DNA of 8,750 nt from Lysobacteraceae bacterium (GTDB taxonomy: Bacteria > Pseudomonadota > Gammaproteobacteria > Xanthomonadales > Xanthomonadaceae), in contig JAIXTZ010000284.1 in assembly GCA_027483745.1 (NCBI GenBank), forward strand, positions 1 to 8,750, read 5' to 3'. The translations under genes and the position numbers were made by a program. Within the stretch, counting starts at the first letter, position 1. Every line of letters begins with the position of its first letter. The notes beneath the pieces were generated by a model that had not been told where the DNA came from, ran no database searches, and worked only from the letters and a program-made list of their open reading frames with translations. This document shows, piece after piece, positions 1-6,078 of this stretch.

Positions 1-633
1 CAGGAGTACGCCAAGCTCGGCGCGAAGTTCGCCAAGTGGCGCGCGGTGATCTCGATCGGCGAGGACATCCCGACCGGCACCTGCATCGAGTCGAACGCCC
101 ACGCGCTGGCCCGCTACGCCGCCCTGTGCCAGGAAGCCGGCATCGTGCCGATGGTCGAGCCGGAAGTGCTGATCGACGGCGACCACGACATCGACACCTG
201 CTACGACGTCACTGAAGCCGTGCTCCGTAGCCTGTTCTCGGCCCTTTACGAGCACAACGTGATGCTCGAGGGCACCATCCTGAAGGCCAGCATGGTCATC
301 TCGGGCAAGGCTTGCGAGGAGCAGGCCGACGCCGAGGAAGTGGCGGCCCAGACCGTCCACTGCCTCAAGGCCACCGTGCCGGCCAACCTGCCGGGCATCG
401 TGTTCCTCTCGGGCGGCCAGAGCGACGAGCAGGCCACCCGCCACCTCAACGAGATGAACCAGCTCGAGGGCAACCCTTGGCCGCTGAGCTTCAGCTACGG
501 CCGCGCGATGCAGGCCGCCGCGCTGAAGATCTGGGGCAAGGACCCCGCGAACAACGTCGCCGAAGCCCAGAAGATCGTCTACGCCCGCGCCAAGGAAAAC
601 GGCCTGGCCGCGCTCGGCGAGTGGGAAGGCTAA
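1..633 (+). CDS. Class I fructose-bisphosphate aldolase, C-terminal part (5' end outside window)
   Basis: Cytoplasmic glycolytic/gluconeogenic enzyme that reversibly cleaves fructose 1,6-bisphosphate to glyceraldehyde 3-phosphate and dihydroxyacetone phosphate through a Schiff base. The frame is open from base 1, so 210 codons are visible. The usual bacterial length of this vertebrate-like family is about 330-340, so roughly 125 N-terminal residues are missing. Active-site signatures follow the rabbit enzyme: FAKWR (Lys codon 34-36, Arg 40-42, matching K146/R148), VEPE (Glu codons 157-159 and 163-165, matching E187/E189), the Schiff-base Lys in GTILKASMV (codon 283-285, matching K229), SGGQS (409-423) for phosphate binding, and SYGR (Arg 502-504, matching R303). 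It ends in EWEG rather than the eukaryotic C-terminal Tyr. This is not the DhnA/FbaB type of class I aldolase found in E. coli, so no symbol is given. A strong hairpin terminator follows about 100 nt downstream. The family call is very secure. Confidence 0.96.
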   Translation, partial: QEYAKLGAKFAKWRAVISIGEDIPTGTCIESNAHALARYAALCQEAGIVPMVEPEVLIDGDHDIDTCYDVTEAVLRSLFSALYEHNVMLEGTILKASMVISGKACEEQADAEEVAAQTVHCLKATVPANLPGIVFLSGGQSDEQATRHLNEMNQLEGNPWPLSFSYGRAMQAAALKIWGKDPANNVAEAQKIVYARAKENGLAALGEWEG

Positions 634-676
634 GCCGCCGTCGCTCAGCGGGCGACGCTCGCTGACGGGTGCGGAC

Positions 677-697
677 GCCCGCCACGCTGTGGCGGGC
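677..697 (+). repeat. Hairpin downstream of aldolase (9-bp stem, 3-nt loop)
   Basis: GCCCGCCAC (677-685) pairs perfectly with GTGGCGGGC (689-697) around the loop GCT. It lies 44 nt after the aldolase stop codon and 33 nt before the stronger UUCG stem. It has no T-run, so it is more likely a 3'-end-stabilising or backup structure than a terminator by itself. A perfect 9-bp GC-rich match with so short a loop is unlikely to be chance, but function is inference. Confidence 0.5.
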
Positions 698-729
698 TCT
701 GAGGCGGGACAGCAGACCTCCCTCCCCTG

Positions 730-760
730 CGACGCCGGCCTTCGGGCCGGCGTCGTCGTT
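730..760 (+). terminator. Probable Rho-independent terminator of the aldolase gene
   Basis: GACGCCGGCC (731-740) and GGCCGGCGTC (745-754) form a perfect 10-bp stem closed by a TTCG tetraloop (741-744). The pair C730-G755 extends it. The UUCG loop is a well-known extra-stable RNA tetraloop. The following bases GTCGTTTAT are only moderately T-rich, so this is a strong hairpin with a weak U-tract, a form often seen in high-GC bacteria. The stem is symmetric, so it could also work in the other direction, but no gene on the - strand needs it. The position about 100 nt after the aldolase stop and before the next operon fits its role. Confidence 0.8.
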
Positions 761-829
761 TATGCGCCCTCCAAAACGGCGGAGTCCGTCGTGGGAGATC
801 GCTCGTGTTCAGAAGTAGCGAGTCCTTTG

Positions 830-848
830 CTGCAATGCACTGTTGCAG
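830..848. promoter_or_regulatory. 19-bp inverted repeat, candidate operator of the efflux operon
   Basis: CTGCAA (830-835) and TTGCAG (843-848) are perfect 6-bp inverted arms around a 7-nt spacer (TGCACTG). Smaller palindromes are nested in it: TTGC-T-GCAA at 827-835 and TGCA-A-TGCA at 831-839. It sits about 96 nt before the adaptor start, overlapping the only -35-like hexamers in the region. RND efflux operons are commonly repressed by dimeric TetR- or MarR-type regulators that bind palindromes of about this size. The role here is inferred from position and symmetry only, and no regulator gene is visible in the window. Confidence 0.35.
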
Positions 849-932
849 GAGTGCTACGGGTTTCGATGCGACCCTAACGCCGGTTCGTGCATCCTTCGCC
901 CCCGAATGCCCTGGCCGACAGGGTCGCGTACC

Positions 933-937
933 AAGGA
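933..937 (+). promoter_or_regulatory. Shine-Dalgarno site that fixes the adaptor start
   Basis: AAGGA at 933-937 lies 6 nt before the ATG at 944. It supports that ATG over the in-frame GTG at 887, which has no comparable site and would place 19 extra residues in front of a complete lipoprotein signal peptide. Confidence 0.75.
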
Positions 938-943
938 ATCCGA

Positions 944-2020
944 ATGAACCTGCGGTCTCTCGTGTTGATGATCGGTTGCGCCAGCCTTGCCGCCTGTGGC
1001 GGGGGCAACGGCGCCCAGGGTGGGCCCGGTGGGCCGCCGGCGGTGGTCACCACGCAGCCTGCGGAGCCCGCGAAGTGGACCGACCGTCTCGATGCGATCG
1101 GCACGGCGCGCGCCAGCGAGTCGATCGCCATCACGTCGAAACTCTCCGAGCGCGTCGAGCGAGTTCGTTTTGAAAGCGGCCAGCGCGTCGAGGCCGGACA
1201 GGTTCTCGTGGACCTCGACGTGGGGGGCGATGTCGCCGACCTCGATTCCGCGCGCACGGCGGCACGCGAGGCGCAGCGCCAGTACGACCGCCAGCGCCAG
1301 TTGGCCGAGCAGAAGCTCATCCCCGCCAGCCAGCTTGACGCGCAACGCGCCGCGCGTGACGCCGCGCAGGCGCAGGTGCAGCAGGCAATGGCCCGGGTTT
1401 CGGATCGCGCCATCGTGGCGCCTTTCGCCGGCGTGCTCGGCCTGCGGGAAGTCAGCCCCGGCCAACTGCTCGGCCCCGGCACGACGATCACGACGCTCGA
1501 CGCGATAGACACCATGCAGGTCGATTTTTCGGTGCCGGAAGTGCACCTGTCCAAGTTGAAGGATGGCCTCGTGGTCGAAGCCCGCAGCGACGCTTGGCGG
1601 GGCGAGGTCTTCTATGGCCGGATCCTGAGCGTTGATTCACGCGTCGACGTCGCCACTCGTTCGGTCATGGTCCGTGCCGCGGTGGACAACACCGGCGGCA
1701 AGCTGCTGCCCGGCATGCTGCTGACCCTCTCCGTCCTCCAGCAGGAGCGCGAGGCCCTGGTCGTCCCCGAGATCGCCGTCCAGCAGAACGGTACGCTGAG
1801 CTTCGTTTATCGCGTCGATGCCGACGATGTCGCGCAGATGGCGCCGGTCAAGCTCGGTGCCCGAGAGGCGGGCCGCGTCGAGGTGCTGGAGGGTTTGGCC
1901 GCCGGCGACCGCGTCGTCGTCGACGGAACGGTGAAGCTGCGCCCCGGCCAGAAGATCGCCGAGGCCGCTCCGGTGGATGAACCCGAGACGGCCGCTGTCG
2001 CGCCGCCGGCGCGCGGCTGA
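944..2020 (+). CDS. RND efflux periplasmic adaptor (membrane fusion protein), lipoprotein
   Basis: 358-residue periplasmic adaptor of the HlyD/MexA type, which bridges an RND pump to an outer-membrane channel. The ATG at 944 gives a lipoprotein signal peptide: a short basic start, a hydrophobic core, then the lipobox L15-A-A-C18. Cys18 is thus the likely lipidated residue and is followed by a Gly/Pro-rich linker (19-32). Downstream order matches the family: first lipoyl half (about 58-92, with the SGQRVEAGQVLVDLD signature), a short Gln/Ala/Arg-rich coiled-coil hairpin (about 97-152), second lipoyl half with APFAGVLGLREVSPGQLL (159-176), a beta-barrel domain (about 190-265, ending GGKLLPGMLL), and a membrane-proximal domain (about 270-335, with the GLAAGDRVVVDG motif). 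An acidic, Pro/Ala-rich tail follows. The pump gene begins 11 nt after the stop, so the two are surely co-transcribed. The transported substrate cannot be read from the sequence. The family call is secure, while the exact subfamily is not. Confidence 0.94.
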   Translation: MNLRSLVLMIGCASLAACGGGNGAQGGPGGPPAVVTTQPAEPAKWTDRLDAIGTARASESIAITSKLSERVERVRFESGQRVEAGQVLVDLDVGGDVADLDSARTAAREAQRQYDRQRQLAEQKLIPASQLDAQRAARDAAQAQVQQAMARVSDRAIVAPFAGVLGLREVSPGQLLGPGTTITTLDAIDTMQVDFSVPEVHLSKLKDGLVVEARSDAWRGEVFYGRILSVDSRVDVATRSVMVRAAVDNTGGKLLPGMLLTLSVLQQEREALVVPEIAVQQNGTLSFVYRVDADDVAQMAPVKLGAREAGRVEVLEGLAAGDRVVVDGTVKLRPGQKIAEAAPVDEPETAAVAPPARG

Positions 2021-2024
2021 GGAG
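2021..2024 (+). promoter_or_regulatory. Shine-Dalgarno site of the RND pump gene
   Basis: GGAG directly follows the adaptor stop codon and lies 7 nt before the pump ATG at 2032, supporting that start and re-initiation by ribosomes finishing the adaptor. Confidence 0.7.
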
Positions 2025-2031
2025 TCCGACC

Positions 2032-5000
2032 ATGGTGCTCTCCGATCTGTCGATCCGTCGCCCGGTCCTGGCGACGGTCATGAGCCTGCTGCTGATCGTG
2101 ATCGGCCTGATCGCGTTCTCGCAGCTCACTTTGCGCGAGTTGCCCGACATCGACCCGCCGGTCGTCTCGGTGCAGGTCGACTACGCCGGTGCGTCCGCGG
2201 CGGTCGTCGAGAGCCGCATCACGCAGGTGCTGGAGGATGCCGTCGCCGGCATCGAGGGCGTCGACCTGATCGAGAGTTCCTCGCGCAATGGTCGGTCCGA
2301 CGTCAGCATGGAGTTCACGCTGAGCCGCGACATCGAGTCGGCGGCCAACGACGTGCGCGACGCGGTCAGCCGCGTCATTGATCGGCTGCCGGAAGAGGCC
2401 GACCCGCCGCAGGTCGCCAAGGTCTCCGCCGACGCTGAGCCGATCATGTTCCTCTACGTCGCCTCGGCCGAGCGCGACATCCTCGGCCTGACCGACTACG
2501 CCGAGCGCTACCTGCTCGACCGCTTCTCGAGCATCTCCGGCGTGGCCAGCGCTCGCCTCGGCGGTGGCCAACGCTACGCGATGCGGGTGTGGCTGGATCG
2601 CACCGCGCTCGCGGCTCGCGGCCTGACCGTCAACGACGTCGAGAGCGCGCTGCGCCGTGAGAACGTCGAGCTGCCGGCCGGCCAGCTGGAGTCGTCGACC
2701 CGCGACTTCATCCTGCGCATGTCGCGTGCCTACCAGACCCCCGAGGACTTCTCGGCGCTCGTGCTCGCCAACGGCCGCGACGGCACGCCCGTGCGCCTCG
2801 GCGACGTGGCGCGGGTGGGTCGCGAAGCCGCCGAGCGCCGGGCCTGGTTCCGTGGCAACGGCGAGCCGCAGGTCGGTTTCCAGATCATCAAGACGTCCAC
2901 CGCCAACTCGATCGACGTGGCCCGTGCGGTGCGCGCGGAGCTCGATGCGATCAACGCGACGCTGCCTGCGGACATTTCGATGGGCGTCGCGTTCGATTCG
3001 ACGCAGTTCATCGAGGTCGCCGTGTTCCAGGTTTGGAAGACGCTCGGCGAAGCCCTGGTGCTGGTGCTGATCGTGATCTGGCTGTTCCTCGGCAGTGTGC
3101 GCGCGGCCTTGGTACCGGCGGTGACCCTGCCGGTCTGCCTCACCGCCGCCTTCATCGCGCTCTGGGCCTTCGGCTTTTCGATCAACCTGCTGACGCTGCT
3201 GGCGATCGTGCTTTCGATCGGCCTCGTGGTCGACGATGCCATCGTGGTGCTGGAGAACTGCCAGCGCCGCGTCGACCTCGGCGAACCCCGCCTCGTCGCG
3301 GCGCGCCGCGGCACGCGTCAGGTGGCCTTCGCCGTCATCGCGACGACCGCCGTGCTGGTCGCCGTCTTCGTCCCGGTCGCCTTCCTCGAGGGCAACAACG
3401 GCCGTTTGTTCCGCGAGCTGGCGGTCGCGCTCGCCGGCGCCATCGCCATCTCGGCCTTCGTGGCCCTCACCCTCACGCCGATGATGTGCTCGCTGCTGCT
3501 CGAGCCGCATCGCCCGGCCTCCGGCAGCTTCGCGGCCAAGGTCGACGGTGTCCTCTCCCGCGTCACTGCGGCTTACCGCCGCTCGCTTGAGCGGCATGTT
3601 GGCCGCACCGGCGTGTTCGCTGCCGTGGTGGTCGTCGCCGTGGCGCTGAGCGTGCTGCTGTTCCGCATCGTCCCCACCGAGCTGGCGCCGCCGGAGGATC
3701 GCGGTTCGTTCTTCGTTTCCGTGGCCGGCCCAGAGGGCGCCGGTTTCGATTACACCGTGAAGCAGATGCAGGAGGTCGAATCGATCCTGCTGGACAACGC
3801 CAAGGAGGAAGGCGCGATCCACCGCGTCATCGCCCGCGTGCCGGGCGGCTTCGGCGGCGGCCAGCAGGACATGCACACCGGCAACGCCATCGTGCTGATG
3901 AAGCTGTGGGACGAGCGCGATGTGACCACGAACGACGTGGTCAACGACCTCCGCGGCCAGCTGGCGGCCGTGCCCGGCGTCGTTGCACGCCCCATCGCCC
4001 GTTCCGGCCTCACGCGATCGCGCGGCGGCCAGCAGTTCCAGGTCGTCCTCGGCGGCCCCGACTACGGCGAACTGGCACAGTGGCGCGACGCGCTGCTCAA
4101 GGAGATGGAGTCGAACCCGCAGATGTTCGGCGCCGATTCCGACTACAAGGAAACGCGCCCGCAGCTGCGCATCGACATCAATCGCGAGCGCGCTGCCGCA
4201 CTCGGTGTTTCGGTGCAGGACGTCGGCCGCACGCTCGAGACGATGATGGGTTCGCGCCGCGTCGGCACCTACGTGGACGGTGGCGAGGAGTACGACGTGA
4301 TCCTGCAGGCGCAGACGGACGATCGTGCGACGCCCCAGGATCTCGATGGCTTGTACGTGCGGTCTTCGGCGGGCCAGCTCATCCCAATGGCCTCGCTGGT
4401 CACTTTTCGCGAGTTGGCAGAACCGGGCAGCCTGAACCGCTTCAATCGCCTGCGCGCGATCACCATTTCGGCCTCCCTTGCCCCGGGCTACACGTTGGGC
4501 GAGGCGACCGCGTGGGTGGAGGACGCCGCGGCCCGCGTGCTGCCTTCGAATGCCCAGCTCGACTGGAAGGGCGAGGCCCGCGAGGCGCAGCAGAGCAGTG
4601 CCGCCATCCTGTTCGCCTTCGCCATGGCCCTGTTGATCGTCTACCTCGTGCTGGCAGCGCAGTTCGAGAGCTTCGCCCACCCGTTCGTGATCATGCTGAC
4701 CGTGCCCCTCGCCGTGCTGGGTGCGCTGTTCGGGCTCTGGAGCATGCACCTGCTGTCCTTGGCCGGACTCTGGGGCCCCGGAGCCAGCATCAACCTGTTC
4801 AGCCAGATCGGCCTGATCATGCTGGTGGGCCTCGCGGCGAAGAACGGCATCCTGATCGTCGAGTTCGCCAACCAGCTGCGCGACGAAGGCCGCAGCGTGC
4901 GCGAGGCCGTGATCGAGGCGTCGGCGATCCGCCTGCGCCCGATCCTGATGACGTCGATCGCGACCGTCGCCGGTGCCTTGCCGCTGATGTTCGGCGGCGG

Positions 5001-5193
5001 CGCGGGTTCCGCGTCGCGCAACGCCATCGGCATCGTGATCGTCTTCGGCGTCGCGCTGTCGACCTTCCTCACGCTGTACGTGATCCCGGCGCTCTACCAG
5101 CGCGTCGCGCCCTACACCACGGCGCCCGAGGCCCGCGGTCGGGAGCTCGACCGCCTTGAAACCCTGCACGTCGACGGCGAGGCGAAGGCGTGA
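2032..5193 (+). CDS. RND multidrug efflux pump, inner-membrane permease subunit (HAE-1 type)
   Basis: 1053-residue proton-driven inner-membrane transporter of the AcrB/MexB superfamily (AcrB is 1049 residues). It takes hydrophobic or amphiphilic compounds from the periplasm or outer leaflet and passes them outward with the adaptor and an outer-membrane channel. TM1 spans about 11-30, directly after the family motif LSIRRPVLA, and the first porter domain (about 31-330) begins with ELPDIDPPVV. TM2-TM6 lie at about 335-490. TM4 carries the proton-relay pair D401-D402 (AcrB D407/D408) in GLVVDDAIVVLEN. TM7 is at about 523-545, followed by the second porter domain with a Gly-rich loop (G605-G610) at the place of the AcrB switch loop. 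TM8 starts near 857. TM10 carries Lys937 in GLAAKNGILIVEF (AcrB K940), so the transport machinery looks intact. A stretch at about 904-920 before TM10 looks longer than in relatives I remember. Two-aspartate TM4 argues against the metal-ion (CusA/CzcA) type. Substrate is unknown. No outer-membrane factor is in the operon. Confidence 0.95.
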   Translation: MVLSDLSIRRPVLATVMSLLLIVIGLIAFSQLTLRELPDIDPPVVSVQVDYAGASAAVVESRITQVLEDAVAGIEGVDLIESSSRNGRSDVSMEFTLSRDIESAANDVRDAVSRVIDRLPEEADPPQVAKVSADAEPIMFLYVASAERDILGLTDYAERYLLDRFSSISGVASARLGGGQRYAMRVWLDRTALAARGLTVNDVESALRRENVELPAGQLESSTRDFILRMSRAYQTPEDFSALVLANGRDGTPVRLGDVARVGREAAERRAWFRGNGEPQVGFQIIKTSTANSIDVARAVRAELDAINATLPADISMGVAFDSTQFIEVAVFQVWKTLGEALVLVLIVIWLFLGSVRAALVPAVTLPVCLTAAFIALWAFGFSINLLTLLAIVLSIGLVVDDAIVVLENCQRRVDLGEPRLVAARRGTRQVAFAVIATTAVLVAVFVPVAFLEGNNGRLFRELAVALAGAIAISAFVALTLTPMMCSLLLEPHRPASGSFAAKVDGVLSRVTAAYRRSLERHVGRTGVFAAVVVVAVALSVLLFRIVPTELAPPEDRGSFFVSVAGPEGAGFDYTVKQMQEVESILLDNAKEEGAIHRVIARVPGGFGGGQQDMHTGNAIVLMKLWDERDVTTNDVVNDLRGQLAAVPGVVARPIARSGLTRSRGGQQFQVVLGGPDYGELAQWRDALLKEMESNPQMFGADSDYKETRPQLRIDINRERAAALGVSVQDVGRTLETMMGSRRVGTYVDGGEEYDVILQAQTDDRATPQDLDGLYVRSSAGQLIPMASLVTFRELAEPGSLNRFNRLRAITISASLAPGYTLGEATAWVEDAAARVLPSNAQLDWKGEAREAQQSSAAILFAFAMALLIVYLVLAAQFESFAHPFVIMLTVPLAVLGALFGLWSMHLLSLAGLWGPGASINLFSQIGLIMLVGLAAKNGILIVEFANQLRDEGRSVREAVIEASAIRLRPILMTSIATVAGALPLMFGGGAGSASRNAIGIVIVFGVALSTFLTLYVIPALYQRVAPYTTAPEARGRELDRLETLHVDGEAKA

Positions 5194-6026
5194 GCCGACC
5201 GCCGCGCGCGCCGTGGCCTGGTCGTTCCTCGCCCTCCGAGCGGCCGGCGCGTGCCGAGCGCCCGGAGGAGGCGGCGCGTCCGCGGCCGCCGCGCAACGAC
5301 GACGAGATCCGCCTGTTCGGCTTGAACGCCGTGCGGGCCGCGTTCGCCGCCCGCCCTGGTGACCTGCGCAAGCTCTGGCTGCTGGCCGACCGCATGGGCG
5401 AGATGCGCGACGTGATGGCCTGGTGCGTGGCGAACCGCCGCGGCTATACCGTCGTCGACGCCGATGAACTCGCCAAGGTCGCCGGCACGCAGCACCACGA
5501 GGGCGTGGTGATGGCCATGCGCCGCCCGGACGAACTCGGGCTCTCGGCCTTCCTGCGCGACCTGCCGGACGGCCCGTGCCAGCTGCTGTGGCTCGACGGC
5601 GTGGGCAACCCGCACAACTTCGGCGCAATCCTGCGTTCGGCCGCGCATTTCGGCGTGGCCGCGGTGCTGCTGCCCAAGGACTCCCCACTGGCGCTCTCGG
5701 GCGCGGCAGTGCGTGTCGCCGAGGGCGGCGCCGAAGCGGTGCCTCTGGTGCGACTGGGCCGCAGCGACAATGCCACGCAACAGCTGCAGGGCCTCGGCTT
5801 CCAGCTGCTGGCCACTGTGGTGCGCGGTGGCGACGACCTCTATGCCTTGCCGCTGCCGCCGCGCTGCGTGTGGGTGCTGGGCGCCGAAGGCGAAGGCCTC
5901 GACCTCGCCTTGGCAGCCGCCTGTTCACGCAAGGTGGGCATTCCCGGCAGCGGCCGCGTGGAAAGCCTGAACGTCGCCTCGGCGACGGCCGTGCTGCTGG
6001 CCGAATGGTGCCGCCAGCGGCGTTGA
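5190..6026 (+). CDS. SpoU/TrmH-family RNA 2'-O-ribose methyltransferase, YfiF-like
   Basis: 278-residue SPOUT-class methyltransferase, expected to move a methyl group from SAM to a ribose 2'-OH of rRNA or tRNA in the cytoplasm. The GTG start shares GTGA with the pump stop, and GAGG (5179-5182) lies 7 nt upstream, pointing to translational coupling. Residues 1-38 are Pro/Arg-rich and probably disordered. RLFGLNAVRAAF (41-52) starts the substrate-binding domain. The knotted catalytic domain has all three SpoU motifs: motif 1 NPHNFGAILRSA (140-151, with conserved N143 and R149), motif 2 VWVLGAEGEG (227-236, with E233), and motif 3 IPGSGRVESLNVASA (251-265). The NPHN form of motif 1 and RVAEGGAE (175-182) resemble E. 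coli YfiF, a paralogue of unknown target, more than RlmB, where Asp usually precedes PHN. The protein is shorter than YfiF (about 345) and longer than RlmB (about 243). Fold and chemistry are secure, but the RNA target is unknown. Confidence 0.9.
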   Translation: MSRPPRAPWPGRSSPSERPARAERPEEAARPRPPRNDDEIRLFGLNAVRAAFAARPGDLRKLWLLADRMGEMRDVMAWCVANRRGYTVVDADELAKVAGTQHHEGVVMAMRRPDELGLSAFLRDLPDGPCQLLWLDGVGNPHNFGAILRSAAHFGVAAVLLPKDSPLALSGAAVRVAEGGAEAVPLVRLGRSDNATQQLQGLGFQLLATVVRGGDDLYALPLPPRCVWVLGAEGEGLDLALAAACSRKVGIPGSGRVESLNVASATAVLLAEWCRQRR

Positions 6027-6078
6027 GGCTTGGGCATACTGCGGGCCGTTCGCCGTCCACGGCTCTGGCCCCGCTCCC

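Larger units (their letters stand above)
634..943. other. Intergenic region between aldolase and efflux operon
   Basis: No credible gene lies in these 310 bases; the short open frames here lack family resemblance and ribosome sites. From left to right the region holds a weak imperfect hairpin just after the aldolase stop (6-bp arms 639-644 and 652-657), a 9-bp hairpin (677-697), a near-perfect UUCG-loop stem (730-755), a less GC-rich stretch (about 755-860) with a 19-bp inverted repeat (830-848), and the Shine-Dalgarno sequence of the adaptor gene (933-937). The promoter of the efflux operon should lie between about 760 and 930. I could not pick a convincing -35/-10 pair: TTGCTG (827-832) and TTGCAG (843-848) are possible -35 elements, but neither has a good -10 at 16-18 nt. 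Confidence 0.7.

Noticed and set aside
639..666. Overlapping short inverted repeats just after the aldolase stop
   Set aside because: Arms are only 6 bp, mutually exclusive and of GC-rich repetitive composition, so they are not better than chance.
689..877. Small + strand frame in the intergenic region
   Set aside because: It runs through the terminator hairpin and the inverted repeat, has no ribosome site, and its product resembles nothing.
887..943. Earlier GTG start of the adaptor gene at 887
   Set aside because: It would put 19 residues ahead of a complete lipoprotein signal peptide, and the AAGGA site is correctly placed only for the ATG at 944.
854..1546. Two overlapping - strand open frames over the adaptor gene
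   Set aside because: They lie opposite the clear lipoyl and coiled-coil domains of the adaptor and have biased composition without motifs.
6027..6078. Promoter for the metalloprotease gene in the 52-nt gap
   Set aside because: CATACT (6035-6040) could be a -10 element, but no -35 of reasonable quality lies 16-18 nt upstream, so it is only mentioned in the gene entry.
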